A stretch of DNA of 64,000 nucleotides from positions 1 to 64,000 of the forward strand of contig JAFTPT010000031.1 of the NCBI GenBank assembly GCA_017463155.1. Reading direction: 5' to 3'. A model generated the notes under the pieces. That model did not search any database. It had not been told where the DNA came from and saw only the letters and a list, made by a program, of their open reading frames with translations. Source of the DNA: Blautia sp. (GTDB lineage Bacteria; Bacillota; Clostridia; Lachnospirales; Lachnospiraceae). A program made the position numbers and the translations under genes. This document shows positions 48,003 to 57,912 of the stretch, in pieces; within the stretch, counting starts at the first letter, position 1; the number at the start of each line of letters is the position of its first letter.

Positions 48003-49259
48003 ATGGGACTTACATCCAGAGAACGGGTTTTGACGGCACTTGAGCACAAGGAGACGGACCGGGTTCCGATCGACCTCGGGTCTTCCCGTTCAACAGGAAT
48101 CAACGCGAACGCCTACAGCAAGCTGAAGAAGTATCTGATCGAGAACGAGCATCTGGATATTTCGCCTGATACGGTCTGCTTTGATGTAAAACAGGATCTG
48201 GCTTATGCCGATTTCAATCTCCTGAAGAGGCTCGGGAGCGACGTGGTGATCCTTCCGAGACTGGTTCCATCCATAGGTGTACGGATCGATAAGATGAAAA
48301 AAGGCATGCTCCCGCAGGACGGCGGCGAGTGCCTGCTGGCAGAGGCTTTCAACCCCGTGGATATCGGCGGCGGAACGCTGGGCGTATTTGACGCGCAGGG
48401 CCATCTGCTTGCCAAGAGGCCGAAGGACGGACTTTATTTTGACGAATGCTACAATCCGCTGAAGGAAGTGACCAGCGAGTCCGAGATCGACGAGCTGCTG
48501 ACGCTTCCGTCCATCACGGACGAGGAGTGTGAATGGCTCCGGGCCCGGGCAAAGGATATCTATGAGAACACGGATTTCTGCATCTCCGGTGCGACCAGCA
48601 CCAGCCTGTTCGAGAAGGGCTGGAAGGACTGGGGCATGGAGACCTTCATGGAGAACCTCTACGAAGAGCCGGAGCTGATGGAGTACTATCTGGACAAGAT
48701 GACCGACGCCTACATCGTCATGATGGAGAAATATCTGGACGCGGTCGGCGATTACGTGCAGATCGTCCAGAACAACGATGACTTCGGTTCCCAGAAGAGC
48801 ATGCTGCTTTCGCCTTCCACCTACCGGGAGTTCTTTAAGCCCAGGCATGCGAGGATCAACGAGGCTATCCGCAAAAAGAAAAAAGACATCCACATTTCGC
48901 TCCACTGCTGCGGAAGCATCATGCCGATCATCGGAGATATCATTGAATCCGGCTATGACATCCTGAATCCGCTTCAGAAGGAAGCAGCGGACATGGATCC
49001 CTACGAGATCAAAAAGCGCTTCGGACAGAACGTGACGATCTGGGGCGGTGCCTGCAGCACACAGACGACCCTGACTCACGGGACGATCGACGAGATCATC
49101 GCGGAATGCAAGGAGATGATCAAGTGCTATGCGCCGGGCGGCGGGTTTGTCTATTCACAGATCCACAATATACAGGCGGATATCTCCCCGGAGAAGATAC
49201 TGGCTGTTTTTGATACAGCCCTGAAATACGGAGTCCCGGAGTTTTACAGACAAGCTTGA
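48003..49259 (+). CDS. Uroporphyrinogen decarboxylase-family protein in a sugar operon
   Basis: A 418-residue TIM-barrel protein of the URO-D superfamily (MGLTSRERVLTALEHKETDRVPID is the typical start; SLHCCGSIMPIIGDIIESGYDILNP and GGACSTQTTL are typical of the clade). The superfamily contains true heme decarboxylases and also corrinoid methyltransferases. No other heme or methyltransfer gene is near, so heme synthesis is unlikely. The first place in a LacI-controlled operon with ribokinase and a sugar transporter suggests work on a sugar-derived or C1-linked substrate; this is inference. AAAGGAG precedes the ATG at 48003. Confidence 0.85.
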   Translation: MGLTSRERVLTALEHKETDRVPIDLGSSRSTGINANAYSKLKKYLIENEHLDISPDTVCFDVKQDLAYADFNLLKRLGSDVVILPRLVPSIGVRIDKMKKGMLPQDGGECLLAEAFNPVDIGGGTLGVFDAQGHLLAKRPKDGLYFDECYNPLKEVTSESEIDELLTLPSITDEECEWLRARAKDIYENTDFCISGATSTSLFEKGWKDWGMETFMENLYEEPELMEYYLDKMTDAYIVMMEKYLDAVGDYVQIVQNNDDFGSQKSMLLSPSTYREFFKPRHARINEAIRKKKKDIHISLHCCGSIMPIIGDIIESGYDILNPLQKEAADMDPYEIKKRFGQNVTIWGGACSTQTTLTHGTIDEIIAECKEMIKCYAPGGGFVYSQIHNIQADISPEKILAVFDTALKYGVPEFYRQA

Positions 49260-49274
49260 AGGAGAGCGTGAGAG

Positions 49275-50195
49275 ATGAAAAAGATTGCGGTTGTGGGCAG
49301 TTACGCAGTAGGAATGACGATCTTCGGCGACCATTTCCCGATCGCGGGCGAGACAGTCCCGGGTCATGGGTTTTTCGCCTGCCACGGTGGCAAGGGATCG
49401 AACCAGGCCGTCGCGGCGGCGCGCATGGGCGCGAAGGTGGTCTACGGTACCTGTATCGGAAACGACAGCTTCGGCGACGGAGCGATGAAGCTTTTTGACG
49501 AGGAAAAGATGGACGCCTCCTTCGTGACGAGAAGTAAGGAAGGTCAGTCCACCGGCGTCGGCATTGTCATCATCAACAGTGAGGGCGAGAACGAGATCGT
49601 CATCGATTTCGGCGCGAACAAGGAATTCTCGCCGGCTGATATCGACCGGATGGTGCCGGCCCTCAAGGAATGCAGCCTTCTTCTGATGCAGCTGGAGTGC
49701 AGCATGGAAACCGTCGAATACGCAGCTGCCAAGTGCAAGGAGATCGGTGTTCCGTTCGTCCTGAATCCGGCTCCGTTTTCTCCGCTGAGCGACGATCTGC
49801 TCCGGAACTGCACCTATGTGACGCCGAACCAGACGGAGGCAAGACTGATCCTGCACCTTGCAACCGACGATCCCACGCCGGACAGCGAGATCGCCAGGAT
49901 GCTCTACGAGAAGGGTATCCCCAACGTGATCGTGACTCTCGGGAACGAAGGCTGTTATATCAAGAATGACACCCTGGACGTACAGGTTCCGGGGATCAAG
50001 GTGGACGCGGTGGATACGACGGGCGCGGGCGACACCTTTACCGGTGCGTTCTGTGTAGCGATCGCCGAGGGGAAGAGCATCACCGAGGCCTGCCGGTTCG
50101 GAAATGTGGCGGCCGGTATCGCGGTGACTATCCCCGGTGTTGTGGAATCCATTCCCACGAGGGAAGAAGTGGATAAAAAGATGGAGGAAATGTGA
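49275..50195 (+). CDS. rbsK: Ribokinase (PfkB family)
   Basis: A 306-residue PfkB-family kinase most like ribokinase, which phosphorylates D-ribose at O5 with ATP. The substrate motif GGKGSNQAVAAARMG (about 39-53) and the ATP/catalytic motif DTTGAGDTFTGAF (about 246-258, catalytic Asp in GAGD) are intact. A YVTPNQTEARL segment fits the family. The start has GGAGAGCGTGAGAG upstream. RbsD follows with one base between stop and start, so the product probably enters the pentose phosphate pool. Other ketoses or pentoses cannot be excluded from sequence alone. Confidence 0.9.
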   Translation: MKKIAVVGSYAVGMTIFGDHFPIAGETVPGHGFFACHGGKGSNQAVAAARMGAKVVYGTCIGNDSFGDGAMKLFDEEKMDASFVTRSKEGQSTGVGIVIINSEGENEIVIDFGANKEFSPADIDRMVPALKECSLLLMQLECSMETVEYAAAKCKEIGVPFVLNPAPFSPLSDDLLRNCTYVTPNQTEARLILHLATDDPTPDSEIARMLYEKGIPNVIVTLGNEGCYIKNDTLDVQVPGIKVDAVDTTGAGDTFTGAFCVAIAEGKSITEACRFGNVAAGIAVTIPGVVESIPTREEVDKKMEEM

Positions 50196-50196
50196 A

Positions 50197-50679
50197 ATGA
50201 AAAAACATGGGATCTACAACAAAGCACTGATGACAGCCATCGCCGATATGGGGCATGAGGAATTCATGGTGATCGGTGATGCAGGGGTCCCCATTGCACG
50301 GCCCGAACAGCGTATCGATCTGGCGGTAGCCCAGGATCTTCCGACCATCGCGCAGGTCCTCGACCTGATCATGGATGAATTCATCTTTGAGGAGGTCATC
50401 GTGGCGGAAGAACAGAAAAAATTCAACCCGGTCCATTTCAAGAATGTAGAAGATATGGTCCATGCCCGCTATGAGGGAATGGAAGTCAAGACGATGCCGC
50501 ACTATGATTTCTTTGCGGAGTATCTTCCGAAGGCTAAATACATCGTCCGTACGGGCAGCCTGATGCCCTGGGGCAACGTCGTGCTGAAGGCCGGTATCGA
50601 CGCGAAGATCTGGTTCCAGAAACCCGGCTGCATCACACCGGATTTCTATGAGGAGAGAGCATCCTACGATAACGAATAA
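50197..50679 (+). CDS. rbsD: RbsD/FucU-family sugar mutarotase (D-ribose pyranase)
   Basis: A 160-residue protein of the RbsD/FucU family, which converts the pyranose form of a sugar to the furanose (or the alpha to beta) form before phosphorylation. MKKHGIYNKALMTAIADMGHEEFMVIGDAGVPIAR carries the conserved catalytic His and Asp (GDAG). It is about 20 residues longer than typical RbsD. GGAGG precedes the ATG at 50197; the longer open frame from 50137 overlaps ribokinase and is not needed. Confidence 0.9.
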   Translation: MKKHGIYNKALMTAIADMGHEEFMVIGDAGVPIARPEQRIDLAVAQDLPTIAQVLDLIMDEFIFEEVIVAEEQKKFNPVHFKNVEDMVHARYEGMEVKTMPHYDFFAEYLPKAKYIVRTGSLMPWGNVVLKAGIDAKIWFQKPGCITPDFYEERASYDNE

Positions 50680-50766
50680 ACAGACTTCATCAAATCTATG
50701 TTTTCAACGGATACAGGGCGTATCCGTGAAAAATACACATTTTTCCAGCAGAAAGGAGAAACAACT

Positions 50767-51699
50767 ATGAAGAAAAGAATTATGGCACTGGTACTCGCCG
50801 GAGCAATGGCCCTTTCCATGGGCGTCACTGCATTCGCGGAAGAAGCAGACGACATCAGCATCGCATTCGTTATGCATGCACAGAACGGTTCCTTCTACAC
50901 CAAGCTGTCTGACGGCGCAGAAGCTGCTGCGGCAGACCTGGGCATCACTGTAAATGTTTCTGCTCCGAATACCGCCAGCTCCCTGCAGGATCAGATCAGC
51001 CTGCTGGAGACCGCTGTCGCTTCCGATGTTGACGGTATTGCAACGGTTACCTGGGACCTTTCCGGTTTCAACGGCATCATCGCTGAGGCTGCTGAAAAGG
51101 GTATTCCGGTTATCGGCTTCAACCAGGATGCAGAAGGCTGCGGCACCGTGGCATTCGTAGGCCAGGCTTATGAAGAGGCCGGATATTCTCTCGGCAAATA
51201 CATGTTCGACCTGATGGGCGGCGAGGGCAAGTACATCATCGCTTCCTGCGGACCGACCGATTCCGCTCTGATCGCAAGAGAAGCCGGTATCGACCGTGCG
51301 GCTGCCGAGTATGACGGCGTAGAAAAGCTTGAGACCATCGATATCGGAACCGACCTGACCAACGCTTACGGCGTTATCGAGAACGCTCTGCTGGCTCATC
51401 CGGATTGCACGGCTGTCCTTGGCGTTGACGTGTTCTCCGAGGCGATCGGCAATGTTATCGAGGACCAGGGTCTGGAAGGCCAGGTTTATGCAGCAGGCTT
51501 CGACCTTACCGAAGGTATGCTCGGCCACATCAAGAACGGTTCCGTACAGCTGACTGTCGGCCAGAACCCGTTCCTGCAGGGCTACTATTCCGTACTTGAG
51601 CTGTACCTCAACAAGAAGTACGGCAGCGACTTCCTGAACATTGACACCGGTGCTCAGATGGTTACCAGCGAAAACGTTGACACTGTTCAGCCGGAATAA
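50767..51699 (+). CDS. Sugar ABC transporter substrate-binding protein without lipobox
   Basis: A 310-residue periplasmic-binding-protein type 1 family member (RbsB/Peripla_BP_4 type) that captures the sugar for the ABC transporter. The signal peptide is MKKRIMALVLAGAMALSMGV then TAFAEE. In contrast to most Gram-positive binding proteins, no lipobox Cys is present; cleavage by signal peptidase I after TAFA is predicted. The mature protein has DGIATVTWD and GVDVFSEAIGNV segments typical of hexose/pentose binders. AAAGGAG precedes the ATG at 50767. Codons are strongly biased, suggesting high expression. Confidence 0.92.
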   Translation: MKKRIMALVLAGAMALSMGVTAFAEEADDISIAFVMHAQNGSFYTKLSDGAEAAAADLGITVNVSAPNTASSLQDQISLLETAVASDVDGIATVTWDLSGFNGIIAEAAEKGIPVIGFNQDAEGCGTVAFVGQAYEEAGYSLGKYMFDLMGGEGKYIIASCGPTDSALIAREAGIDRAAAEYDGVEKLETIDIGTDLTNAYGVIENALLAHPDCTAVLGVDVFSEAIGNVIEDQGLEGQVYAAGFDLTEGMLGHIKNGSVQLTVGQNPFLQGYYSVLELYLNKKYGSDFLNIDTGAQMVTSENVDTVQPE

Positions 51700-51735
51700 T
51701 CAGAACGATCTGAAACTGACGAACAACTGACAAGC

Positions 51736-51763
51736 AGGGCTGCCGCTGCGCGGCAGCCCTATT
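51736..51763 (+). terminator. GC-rich hairpin between binding protein and permease genes
   Basis: GGGCTGCCGC - TGC - GCGGCAGCCC, a 10-bp perfect stem followed by TATTCC. The lack of a T run suggests partial termination or mRNA protection, common after binding-protein genes to give more binding protein than permease. Confidence 0.7.
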
Positions 51764-51803
51764 CCACAGACAAATATTCAGATAGGAATGGGTGCTAAAG
51801 GCT

Positions 51804-52769
51804 ATGAAGGAAAAGCGTAAGAAAAAACAACTCGGAGAGCTTGGCGTATTTGCGGTCATGGTGATCATCTTTGTGATCATGAGCATCGCGTCTCCGGTAT
51901 TTCTGAAAGCAAATAATCTGATCAACATCGTACGCCAGACAGTAGAGATCGGGATCATGGCGATCGGTATGACTTTTCTGATCATTGCCGGTGAGCTGGA
52001 TCTGTCGATCGGATCGCTGTTTGCGACGACAGCCATGTTCGGAGGGTATCTGTTTAAATATGAGATCGTTCCGCCGACAGCGGTGTTCTTCCTGACGCTG
52101 CTGCTGGGTATCCTGATGGGCTGTGTGAACGGTCTTCTTGTAACGCGGGTCAAGATCCCGTCCTTTATCGTAACGCTCGGCACGATGAAGATCTACCGCA
52201 GCTTTGCCTACGCCATCGGCGACGGCCAGAGTATCGGCCAGTTCCCGGAATCCGCGTCAAAGAGCTGGGTGTGGTCACTGGGAGCCAAGATCAACGGCAT
52301 TCCCGTACAGATCTTCGTGATGCTGGCACTTTTCATCATCGCACATATACTGTTAAAAAAGACGACCTATGGATACCAGGTGTACGCGACGGGCGGCAAC
52401 CCGAGGGCAGCGCACCTTTCCGGTATCAATATCAAGAATGTACGACTGATCGCGTTTGCGATCATGGGCTTTTTGTGTGCCGTGGCGGCGCTTGTCAGCA
52501 CGGCGTATCTTGGAACGGTGACCACAACCAGCGGTGCCGGCCGTGAGATGGACGCCATCGCAGCCGTCATCCTCGGCGGTGCGGCCTTGTCCGGTGGACG
52601 CGGAACGATCCTGGGGACTTTCCTGGGCGCGATCATCATGGCAACCGTCAAAAACGGAATGGTCCTTCTGTCCGTTCCGGTATTCTGGCAGGATGGTTTT
52701 ATCGGCGTAGTCGTTATCCTGGCTGTGCTGGTGGATACCCTGTTCCATAAGAATGATTCAGAAAGATAA
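51804..52769 (+). CDS. Sugar ABC transporter permease (RbsC type)
   Basis: A 321-residue BPD_transp_2 membrane protein with about nine to ten hydrophobic helices and the conserved GELDLSIGS and GGAALSGGRGTILGTFLGAI motifs of ribose-type permeases. It forms the membrane channel with the ATPase encoded next. An in-frame GTG at 51792 is possible; the ATG at 51804 gives a basic cytoplasmic start (MKEKRKKKQ). The 104 bp between binding protein and permease hold a GC-rich hairpin (GGGCTGCCGC... GCGGCAGCCC), likely an attenuating or stabilising structure that favours the binding protein. Confidence 0.92.
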   Translation: MKEKRKKKQLGELGVFAVMVIIFVIMSIASPVFLKANNLINIVRQTVEIGIMAIGMTFLIIAGELDLSIGSLFATTAMFGGYLFKYEIVPPTAVFFLTLLLGILMGCVNGLLVTRVKIPSFIVTLGTMKIYRSFAYAIGDGQSIGQFPESASKSWVWSLGAKINGIPVQIFVMLALFIIAHILLKKTTYGYQVYATGGNPRAAHLSGINIKNVRLIAFAIMGFLCAVAALVSTAYLGTVTTTSGAGREMDAIAAVILGGAALSGGRGTILGTFLGAIIMATVKNGMVLLSVPVFWQDGFIGVVVILAVLVDTLFHKNDSER

Positions 52770-52778
52770 GGTGAGCGT

Positions 52779-54266
52779 ATGGCGGCAGTGATCGAATTTA
52801 AGAATATTACAAAACGCTTCGGCGGTACCGTCGCTCTCAATGACGTTTCCTTTTCCATAGAAAAAGGCGAGATCCATTGCCTTTGCGGCGAAAACGGCGC
52901 CGGAAAATCGACGCTGATCAATCTTTGCGGCGGCGTGTTCACCCCGACGGAGGGGCAGATCCTTGTCAACGGCCGTGAAGAGAATATCAACACAATCCGT
53001 AAGTCCGAAAAGCTCGGCTTCTCCATCGTGCACCAGGAGGTTCCGCTCTGCCTGAATATGAGCGTCGCCCACAATATTTTCCTGGGCTCAGCGGAGGCCA
53101 CAAAGGGCTGGTTTCTGAATGAAAAGCATATGAGTGAGAAGACCCGCGAGCTGCTGGACATGTTCCGGCTGCATGTGGAGCCGACGACACTTCTCGGGTC
53201 CTTAAGCATCGCGGAACAGTCGATCGTCCAGATCGCCAAGGCGGTCTATTTCAAGCCGGACATCCTGATCCTCGATGAGCCGACAGCGGCCCTGACAAAC
53301 GACCAGCGTGAGGTCATGTTCGAGGTGGTAAGGAAGCTTGTCAAGGAGCATGGAACCACGGTCCTCTACGTCAGCCACAGGCTGGAGGAGGTCATGATGC
53401 TTGGCGACCGCCTGACCGTCCTGAAGGATGGCAAATACGTGACCACCCGGAATGTCAGCGATGTGACCATGGATGAGATCGTGACCCTGATGGTCGGACG
53501 TAAGATCGAAAAGACCGAGTGGGACAGAAGCTATGTGACGAACGAGGAGCTTCTCACCGTCAAAAATCTGTGCAACGGCAAAAAGTTCCAGAATATCAGC
53601 TTTTCCCTGCACCGCGGGGAGATCCTGGGGCTGGCAGGCTTTGTGGGCGCCGGGCGGACGGAGGTGCTTTCCTCCATCTTCGGGGCGGACAAGCTTGATT
53701 CCGGAGAGGTCTATGTAAAAGGAGAGCGGGTCAATATCCGTTCCCCCAAGGACGCGATCCGCAAAAAGATCAGCATGATCCCGGAGAACCGGCGTGACGA
53801 CGGCCTGGTCACCAGTATGTCGATCAGGCAGAACGCGCAGCTGGCGGTCATGGACCGGATCTCCAGCAAAGGCTTTTTAAGCGAATCGAAATCCGTCAGC
53901 CTGATGGAAGAGATGATCAACAAGTACTCCATCAAGGTCGGCGGGATGAACGACATGATCCTGACGCTCAGCGGCGGCAACCAGCAGAAGGTTGTCATCG
54001 CCAAGTGGATCGGAAACGATCCGGAGATCCTTCTCTGCGACGAGCCGACCAGGGGTATCGACGTCGGAGCCAAATCCGAGGTCTACACCATCCTGAAGGA
54101 TATCGCAAGCCATGGGATCGGGATCCTGATGGTTTCTTCCGAACTTCCGGAATTGATCAACCTGTGTGACCGCATCATCGTCATGCACGAGGGCAGGATC
54201 ACCGGCGAGATCATGAGGGAGGAAGCGACCGAGGAACTGATCACCCGGTACGCCGCGGCGATATGA
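52779..54266 (+). CDS. Sugar ABC transporter ATPase (RbsA/MglA type, two ABC domains)
   Basis: A 495-residue protein with two fused ABC domains. The first has a canonical Walker A (GENGAGKST), a diverged signature (LSIAEQSIVQIAKA) and Walker B (ILILDEPTAAL). The second has the degenerate Walker A GFVGAGRTE and the intact signature LSGGNQQKVVIAKW, which is normal for RbsA-type ATPases. It powers import through the permease encoded upstream. The start overlaps nothing, with AAGGTGAG 7 bp before the ATG. Confidence 0.95.
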   Translation: MAAVIEFKNITKRFGGTVALNDVSFSIEKGEIHCLCGENGAGKSTLINLCGGVFTPTEGQILVNGREENINTIRKSEKLGFSIVHQEVPLCLNMSVAHNIFLGSAEATKGWFLNEKHMSEKTRELLDMFRLHVEPTTLLGSLSIAEQSIVQIAKAVYFKPDILILDEPTAALTNDQREVMFEVVRKLVKEHGTTVLYVSHRLEEVMMLGDRLTVLKDGKYVTTRNVSDVTMDEIVTLMVGRKIEKTEWDRSYVTNEELLTVKNLCNGKKFQNISFSLHRGEILGLAGFVGAGRTEVLSSIFGADKLDSGEVYVKGERVNIRSPKDAIRKKISMIPENRRDDGLVTSMSIRQNAQLAVMDRISSKGFLSESKSVSLMEEMINKYSIKVGGMNDMILTLSGGNQQKVVIAKWIGNDPEILLCDEPTRGIDVGAKSEVYTILKDIASHGIGILMVSSELPELINLCDRIIVMHEGRITGEIMREEATEELITRYAAAI

Positions 54267-54271
54267 TTACA

Positions 54272-54331
54272 GCGCCAAAAGTCTTCTCCCACGTCGTGCT
54301 TGCACGTAAGTGGGAGTAAGACCTTGGGCGC
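54272..54331. repeat. Long imperfect palindrome after the ABC operon
   Basis: Nested stems GCGCC/GGCGC, GTCTT/AAGAC and TCCCAC/GTGGGA with CGTGC-TT-GCACG at the tip make a hairpin of about 60 nt. There is no T tract. It may be a dispersed palindromic element or a transcript-end structure. Confidence 0.65.
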
Positions 54332-54463
54332 GCCTCTACATGAGCAAAAAAGTGGTGCGGCAGCGCCACGATTTGCGAATGGAGAGCAGAATTGCGAGAG
54401 TTTCGCAGAAACGGAGCAATTCGTAATCATGATTTTTATATAATAATGTACGGAGGAGCAGCG

Positions 54464-55117
54464 ATGAAGCATATATTGATCTATGGAGATTCCAATACCT
54501 TTGGCTGCAATCCGGCCGCCAGTGACGGGAAGGATCCAAATGAAAATCTCCGCTACGAGCCGGAGAACCGCTGGCCCTACATCCTGCGGGATAAGCTCGG
54601 CGTTGACTACGAGGTCATCGATGAAGGACTGCCGGGCCGCACCGCGGCTCTTGATGAGCCCTTCAAGCCGTTCAGGAAGGGGACGGGCACGTTTGTCGCG
54701 ATCGCCCAGTCCCATTATCCGGTGGATCTTCTGATCTTCCTTCTGGGCGTCAACGACCTGAAATTTGCTTTCCATGAGCAGGATGTGCAGAAGAGCATGG
54801 AGGCACTTCTGCAGATCGCGATGAATCCCTTCACCTGGGACAGGCAGAGCGTGCCGAAGATCCTGCTGATCGCGCCGCCGGCTCTTGCGGATCCCATCCG
54901 TGAGTCCTGCTTCTACGGGATGTTCCGGGAGGAGCATGTGGCCATGTCCAAAAAGGTGGCCCCGCTCTACAAGGATCTGGCAGAGGAATACGGGTGTGAA
55001 TTCATGGATGCCGGGACCATCATCGAGGCGTCACCGATCGACTGCGTGCACTTCACCCGCGAGGGGCATCATGTCCTTGCGGAAGCGGTGGAGAAGAGGA
55101 TCCGGGAGATCCTGTAA
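54464..55117 (+). CDS. SGNH/GDSL-family hydrolase
   Basis: A 217-residue cytoplasmic SGNH hydrolase. Block I GDSNTFG (Ser10), block II Gly in GLPGRT, block III LLGVND and block V DCVHFTREGHH (Asp and His of the triad) are all intact. These enzymes remove acetyl or acyl groups from sugars or other esters. Placed after a sugar transporter, it may deacetylate an imported carbohydrate (inference). GGAGGAG precedes the ATG at 54464. It may have its own promoter, since TATAAT occurs at 54439-54444. Confidence 0.88.
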   Translation: MKHILIYGDSNTFGCNPAASDGKDPNENLRYEPENRWPYILRDKLGVDYEVIDEGLPGRTAALDEPFKPFRKGTGTFVAIAQSHYPVDLLIFLLGVNDLKFAFHEQDVQKSMEALLQIAMNPFTWDRQSVPKILLIAPPALADPIRESCFYGMFREEHVAMSKKVAPLYKDLAEEYGCEFMDAGTIIEASPIDCVHFTREGHHVLAEAVEKRIREIL

Positions 55118-55140
55118 AGCCAATCGAAAAGAATGTGCAG

Positions 55141-55164
55141 AAAGGCGGCTTTGCCGTCTTTTTG
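55141..55164 (+). terminator. Intrinsic terminator before rplU
   Basis: AAGGCGGC - TTT - GCCGTCTT hairpin followed by TTT and GCG. It closes the sugar/SGNH unit. Confidence 0.7.
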
Positions 55165-55188
55165 CGTAAAAAAGTATAAAAAACCATG

Positions 55189-55217
55189 TTGACGAATGGC
55201 CGGATCCATGCTACTAT
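55189..55217 (+). promoter_or_regulatory. Promoter of the rplU-prp-rpmA operon
   Basis: TTGACG, 17-bp spacer, TACTAT at 55212-55217. The transcript would start about 84 bases before rplU. Confidence 0.7.
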
Positions 55218-55221
55218 AACT

Positions 55222-55300
55222 GAGTATGCCGCACAAAGAGGTTTAAGTGCCATGCCCAAAAGGCAGGCCACCACATTTGGCGAGTAATTATTCAGGAGGT
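55222..55300 (+). promoter_or_regulatory. Probable L21 leader RNA
   Basis: The conserved-looking leader (GCCGCACAAAGAGGTTTAAG, then GCC-rich hairpin segments such as GCCATGCCCAAAAGGCAGGC) lies between promoter and rplU. Firmicutes carry an L21 leader that regulates rplU-ysxB-rpmA by feedback. The assignment rests on position and partial resemblance; a covariance search would settle it. Confidence 0.5.
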
Positions 55301-55307
55301 GCCACAG

Positions 55308-55613
55308 ATGTACGCAATTATTGCAACTGGTGGTAAACAGTACAAGGTTGCCGAGGGTGACGTGATCAAGATCGAGAAGCTCGGCGCAGAAGCAGGCGAG
55401 ACCGTAACATTTGACAATGTGCTTGCCGTTCAGAACGAAGGCCTTAAGGTCGGAGAAGATGTAAAGAATGCCAGCGTTACCGCTTCCGTAGTCGAGAACG
55501 GTAAGGACAGAAAGGTCATTGTTTACAAGTACAAACCGAAAACCGGTTATCACAAAAAGAACGGTCACAGACAGCAGTACACCAAGGTAAAGATTGAAAA
55601 GATCAACGCCTGA
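55308..55613 (+). CDS. rplU: 50S ribosomal protein L21
   Basis: A 101-residue L21 ([32 protein letters not shown]), a primary-binding protein of the large subunit. AGGAGGTG precedes the ATG at 55308; a GTG three codons earlier is not needed. The order rplU-prp-rpmA is the classic Firmicute arrangement. Confidence 0.98.
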   Translation: MYAIIATGGKQYKVAEGDVIKIEKLGAEAGETVTFDNVLAVQNEGLKVGEDVKNASVTASVVENGKDRKVIVYKYKPKTGYHKKNGHRQQYTKVKIEKINA

Positions 55614-55625
55614 TCCGGTGTCCGT

Positions 55626-55943
55626 ATGATCCGTATCAATGTAACAAAAAAATCCGGCAGCTATGTGGATTTTGAGTCGGCAGGACATGCCGGCGCTGGG
55701 GAAGAAGGGCATGACATTGTCTGTGCCGCTGTCTCCGCGCTGATCATCAATGCCGTGAATTCCATCGAGCGTTTTACCGATGATGCCTTTACCGAGGAAT
55801 CAAAGGACGGGTACGTCCGCATCCGTTTTGACGGGCCGAATTCCCCGGGTGCCAGGCTTCTGATGGATTCGCTCGTGTTCGGACTTGAGCAGATCCGCGA
55901 GGATTGCCGGGATTACTTGAAAGTACATGTCAGGGAGGTCTAA
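55626..55943 (+). CDS. prp: Ribosomal-processing cysteine protease Prp (YsxB)
   Basis: A 105-residue protease that removes the N-terminal extension of L27 in Firmicutes. Catalytic His21 (GHAG) and Cys33 (DIVCAAVS) are present. Its substrate is encoded directly downstream with an intact cleavage site. Spacing to both neighbours is a few bases, so the operon is tightly coupled. Confidence 0.95.
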   Translation: MIRINVTKKSGSYVDFESAGHAGAGEEGHDIVCAAVSALIINAVNSIERFTDDAFTEESKDGYVRIRFDGPNSPGARLLMDSLVFGLEQIREDCRDYLKVHVREV

Positions 55944-55947
55944 TACC

Positions 55948-57590
<1,643 letters not shown>

Positions 57591-57600
57591 GGAGCAGACC

Positions 57601-57906
57601 ATGACAAGTAAGCAGAGAGCCTATTTAAAGGGCCTTGCCATGAACATCGATCCGGTCCTGCAGATCGGAAAGAGCAGCCTGACGCCGGAGCTTACCGCCG
57701 CTGTGCAGGAAGCGCTGGATGCGAGGGAGCTGATCAAGATCAATATCCTGCAGAACTGCCTGGATGACCGGATGCAGCTGGCGGATATGCTGGCGGAACG
57801 CACGCATTCCGAGGTCGTACAGGTCATCGGCAAAAAGATCGTTCTCTACAAAGAGGGCAAGGATGACAAAAAGAAGATCGTGCTGCCGCCTGCAAAGGCA
57901 AAATAA
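57601..57906 (+). CDS. yhbY: YhbY family RNA-binding protein (CRM domain)
   Basis: A 101-residue CRM/KH-like protein (LTSKQRAYLKGLAMNIDPVLQIGK with the family GxxG-type loop) that binds pre-50S ribosomal particles. Follows obg by 10 bp with AAGGAG at its start, so both are probably translated from one mRNA. The basic tail (KKKIVLPPAKAK) is suited to RNA contact. Confidence 0.95.
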   Translation: MTSKQRAYLKGLAMNIDPVLQIGKSSLTPELTAAVQEALDARELIKINILQNCLDDRMQLADMLAERTHSEVVQVIGKKIVLYKEGKDDKKKIVLPPAKAK

Positions 57907-57912
57907 CGGGCT

